From positions 1 to 7,334 of the forward strand of contig JAITJQ010000025.1 in NCBI GenBank assembly GCA_031278845.1: DNA of 7,334 bases, read 5' to 3'. This DNA comes from Puniceicoccales bacterium. GTDB lineage: Bacteria > Verrucomicrobiota > Verrucomicrobiia > Opitutales > LL51. Positions 5,776 through 7,334 of the stretch are shown here, piece after piece. Positions within the stretch are counted from its first letter, which is position 1, and each line of letters begins with the position of its first letter. The notes beneath the pieces are model-generated. The model saw only the letters and a program-made list of their open reading frames with translations. It did no database searches and was not told the origin of the DNA. The position numbers and the translations under genes are program-made.

Positions 5776-6093
5776 TTGATTCTCTCAGAATCGCGTACTT
5801 CGACAACTCCCTTCGGAAAATATTGGAGCGTGCTATGGCGATTTTTTGTGATCATTGCAGTTATTTATGCCATTGGAAATCACATTGAGATTCCGGTTTT
5901 AGTTTGTCGCGTACCCATCGTTCGCGAAGTTTCCGTAGAAATTGTGGATATTCTCGAGCAAATTGAAAAAGTCGATTGCCATTCGTCGAAAATACAATTC
6001 TTAGGACCAAGGAATGAGGTAATTCCAGAGTATTTGAAATTACCCGAATGGGATAATATGGAATACATGGAGCCAGATTTTGTCATTCCATGA
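5776..6093 (+). CDS. Uncharacterised membrane-anchored protein with TTG start
   Basis: I do not recognise this 105-residue protein. It begins with a short polar tail (1-17), then a hydrophobic segment at about 19-34 (preceded by KYWSVLWR) that looks like a single membrane anchor, and then a mostly acidic C-terminal part of about 65 residues (VSVEIVDILEQIEKVDCHS at 52-70, EYLKLPEWDNMEYMEPDF at 85-102). By the positive-inside rule the tail after the anchor would face the periplasm. Start choice: TTG at 5776 has a perfect GGAGG seven bases upstream, inside the end of the preceding gene and two bases after its stop. The stop overlaps the tsaD start in ATGA. Such close coupling on both sides argues that it is a real gene. 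Confidence 0.72.
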   Translation: MILSESRTSTTPFGKYWSVLWRFFVIIAVIYAIGNHIEIPVLVCRVPIVREVSVEIVDILEQIEKVDCHSSKIQFLGPRNEVIPEYLKLPEWDNMEYMEPDFVIP

Positions 6094-7097
6094 TTTTGGG
6101 TGTCGAAAGTTCTTGCGATGATACAAGCCTTGCGGTTTTTGATGAACAAAGCGGATCGTTTCCCTATGAAAGGACGAGTTCCCAAGTCGATTGGCATATA
6201 CCCTATGGTGGAGTCGTTCCCCAATTGGCCGTACGCGAACATCTGCGTAACTTTCCAATGCTGCTGGAAGATCTAAAACAAAAAATTTCCCTGTCGGAAA
6301 TTGTGAAAATTGCAGTTACCTGTGGACCCGGATTACCGGGAAGCTTGAGCCTTGGAGTATCTTTTGCAAAAAGTTTAGGTCTGCTTCTCAGTCGACCGGT
6401 TATCGGTATTCATCACCTGCGTGGCCATATTCTATCCCCCTTTATCGGGAAAAATTTGTCGGAAAAAGATTTTGAAACGGAAAATTTTCCACATTTATCG
6501 CTTCTCGTTTCCGGTGGAAATACGATTTTATCGGAAATTACTGCAGATTTTGAAATACAAATTCTCGCGCAAACGGTCGATGATGCGGCAGGCGAAGCGA
6601 TCGATAAGGGAGCTAAATTGATGGGACTAAACTATCCCGGAGGTCCAGAAATAGAACGCTTGGCCGCACAGGGTGATGCGAAATCCTTCAAATTCCCACA
6701 GGCGTTTACTAAACCCGATGAAATGTTTTTTAGTTTTTCGGGCCTGAAAACAAGCCTGCGCTACCTGCTCGAAAAATTGAATGACGAGGAACTGCGTGAA
6801 CAGTTCAATAATATTTGCGCGAGTTATCAACTCGCAGTTGTCGATGTTTTAGCCAAAAAAATGGAGCAGGCTCTATCCCAAAGAAATTTCCGTAGCATTG
6901 GCCTGTCAGGGGGCGTTTCCAATAACCAATTACTTCGAGAACGTGTGCAAAAATTGGGCGAAATAAAGCAAATTGCATGCCACCTCCCCAAACCTAAATA
7001 TACGGGCGATAACGCATCAATGATTGCCTTTGCAACGGCCTTCGATGAATCCCATGCCTCAAAAATAGTTGATTTTTATCCCGACTGGAAATTGTAA
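6090..7097 (+). CDS. tsaD: tRNA N6-adenosine threonylcarbamoyltransferase TsaD
   Basis: Catalytic subunit that, with TsaB and TsaE, transfers threonylcarbamoyl from TC-AMP to A37 of tRNAs reading ANN codons (t6A37). Length 335 residues, standard for the family. Visible motifs: MILGVESSCDDTSLAVFD (1-18), PYGGVVPQLAVREH (38-51), TCGPGLPGSLSLGV (77-90), the metal-binding HLRGH (His109 and His113), LLVSGGNT (138-145), VDDAAGEAIDKGAKLMGLNY (163-182), FSFSGLKTSLRYLL (214-227), GLSGGVSNNQLLRERV (271-286) and TGDNASMIAF (305-314) with the third metal ligand Asp307. The usual SGGHT reads SGGNT here, a minor variation. The ATG overlaps the previous stop by four bases and yields the family's normal N-terminus. 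tsaB and tsaE are not in the window. A GC-rich hairpin array begins about 20 bases after the stop. Confidence 0.97.
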   Translation: MILGVESSCDDTSLAVFDEQSGSFPYERTSSQVDWHIPYGGVVPQLAVREHLRNFPMLLEDLKQKISLSEIVKIAVTCGPGLPGSLSLGVSFAKSLGLLLSRPVIGIHHLRGHILSPFIGKNLSEKDFETENFPHLSLLVSGGNTILSEITADFEIQILAQTVDDAAGEAIDKGAKLMGLNYPGGPEIERLAAQGDAKSFKFPQAFTKPDEMFFSFSGLKTSLRYLLEKLNDEELREQFNNICASYQLAVVDVLAKKMEQALSQRNFRSIGLSGGVSNNQLLRERVQKLGEIKQIACHLPKPKYTGDNASMIAFATAFDESHASKIVDFYPDWKL

Positions 7098-7118
7098 GCA
7101 ATAGGTGAAGGGAGTTGC

Positions 7119-7141
7119 GCAAGGGGAATTCTTCCCCTTGC
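7119..7141. repeat. Hairpin 1 of the GC-rich array
   Basis: Perfect 10-bp arms (7119-7128 GCAAGGGGAA; 7132-7141 TTCCCCTTGC) enclose loop TTC. After a two-base bulge, GTT (7114-7116 region) can pair with AAC (7142-7144). No U tract follows, so if it stops transcription of tsaD it is not by the textbook hairpin-plus-U design. Confidence 0.9.
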
Positions 7142-7181
7142 AACCCCTGACCAGGGGATCCATCCCCTGGACCTGGGGGTT
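7142..7181. repeat. Hairpin 2 of the GC-rich array
   Basis: Perfect 9-bp arms (7151-7159 CCAGGGGAT; 7162-7170 ATCCCCTGG) surround two central bases. An outer 6-bp layer, AACCCC (7142-7147) with GGGGTT (7176-7181), can extend the stem across an internal loop. Confidence 0.88.
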
Positions 7182-7221
7182 GCGGTTTGATCCGGTGGCA
7201 ACGCCACCGGATCAAACCGCA
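7181..7221. repeat. Hairpin 3 of the GC-rich array, 19-bp perfect stem
   Basis: The longest element. Arms 7181-7199 (TGCGGTTTGATCCGGTGGC) and 7203-7221 are perfect reverse complements over 19 bp with loop AAC. It abuts hairpin 2 by sharing one base. Such a stem is far beyond chance in this AT-rich context. Confidence 0.95.
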
Positions 7222-7232
7222 GAATTAAAAAT

Positions 7233-7257
7233 CAGCCCGGCGCGAAGCGCCGGGCTG
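7233..7257. repeat. Hairpin 4 of the GC-rich array, GAA loop
   Basis: Perfect 11-bp arms CAGCCCGGCGC (7233-7243) and GCGCCGGGCTG (7247-7257) with loop GAA. The centre is GCGAAGC, known from DNA biophysics as an unusually stable single-stranded mini-hairpin. Confidence 0.94.
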
Positions 7258-7266
7258 GACTTTACA

Positions 7267-7291
7267 GCCCCCGCGGCTTCGCCGCGGGGGC
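7267..7291. repeat. Hairpin 5 of the GC-rich array, TTC loop
   Basis: Perfect 11-bp arms GCCCCCGCGGC (7267-7277) and GCCGCGGGGGC (7281-7291) with loop TTC. On the minus strand the centre is GCGAAGC, as in hairpin 4 on the plus strand. CAAATTTTG follows, with a run of only four T, so a terminator role for this unit is possible but weak. Confidence 0.94.
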
Positions 7292-7313
7292 AAATTTTGC
7301 CCTAGCGGCCGAG

Positions 7314-7334
7314 CCCTGCGCAGTATGCGCAGGG
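7314..7334. repeat. Hairpin 6 of the GC-rich array, ending at the window edge
   Basis: Perfect 9-bp arms CCCTGCGCA (7314-7322) and TGCGCAGGG (7326-7334) with loop GTA. The window stops exactly at the last base of the right arm, so the stem and the array may continue beyond it. A CGGCCG palindrome lies just before, at 7306-7311. Confidence 0.88.

Noticed and set aside
5880..6242. Minus-strand frame of 120 codons opposite the unknown protein and the start of tsaD
   Set aside because: It is antisense to two coupled plus-strand genes, one of them clearly tsaD, and shows no domain or signal.
7105..7305. Open frames on both strands through the hairpin array (also 6994-7215 on the minus strand)
   Set aside because: They exist because the GC-rich inverted repeats lack stop codons; the composition is repetitive and there is no plausible ribosome binding site.
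7119..7334. CRISPR array
   Set aside because: The inverted repeats differ from one another in sequence, there is no constant direct repeat, and no regular spacer length or cas gene is present.

Overview
The window reads as chromosomal sequence from a Gram-negative bacterium, most likely in the Verrucomicrobiota/Chlamydiota group. The strongest hint is a 51-residue, very basic protein at 5618-5773 (starts MSQHSS, with KRFERIELL and KRGQW) that matches what I remember of the small basic protein family restricted to those phyla. An ADP-heptose-type glycosyltransferase fits a cell with LPS. Coding DNA is moderately AT-rich. The last 220 bases are strikingly GC-rich, and neither window edge shows a truncated gene.

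Layout. (1) 29-2460, minus strand: three tightly spaced genes in the order ankyrin-repeat exported protein, Bax inhibitor-1/YccA-type membrane protein, glycosyltransferase family 9 (WaaC-like), probably one transcript from a promoter near 2510. (2) 2628-2711, plus strand: tRNA-Tyr (GTA). (3) 2712-3052: no gene; it holds two copies of a direct repeat of about 67 bp, 193 bp apart. (4) 3053-3310, minus strand: rpsP (ribosomal protein bS16), standing alone. (5) 3452-5526, plus strand: a complete polar amino-acid ABC importer (binding protein, permease, ATPase) with overlapping genes. (6) 5618-7097, plus strand: small basic protein, an unrecognised 105-residue membrane-anchored protein with a TTG start, and tsaD, packed with gaps or overlaps of only a few bases. 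(7) 7119-7334: six consecutive perfect inverted repeats, nearly all with 3-nt loops, running up to the window edge.

How it fits together. Translation is a recurring theme: tRNA-Tyr, bS16, TsaD (t6A37 tRNA modification) and a small basic protein that may bind RNA. The importer supplies amino acids. The minus-strand trio concerns the envelope, with an exported ankyrin protein that could be a periplasmic scaffold or a host-facing factor. I found no CRISPR array, transposase, toxin-antitoxin pair or phage gene. The least explained parts are the hairpin array, the duplicated non-coding block, and the conserved-looking but unidentified protein ahead of tsaD.
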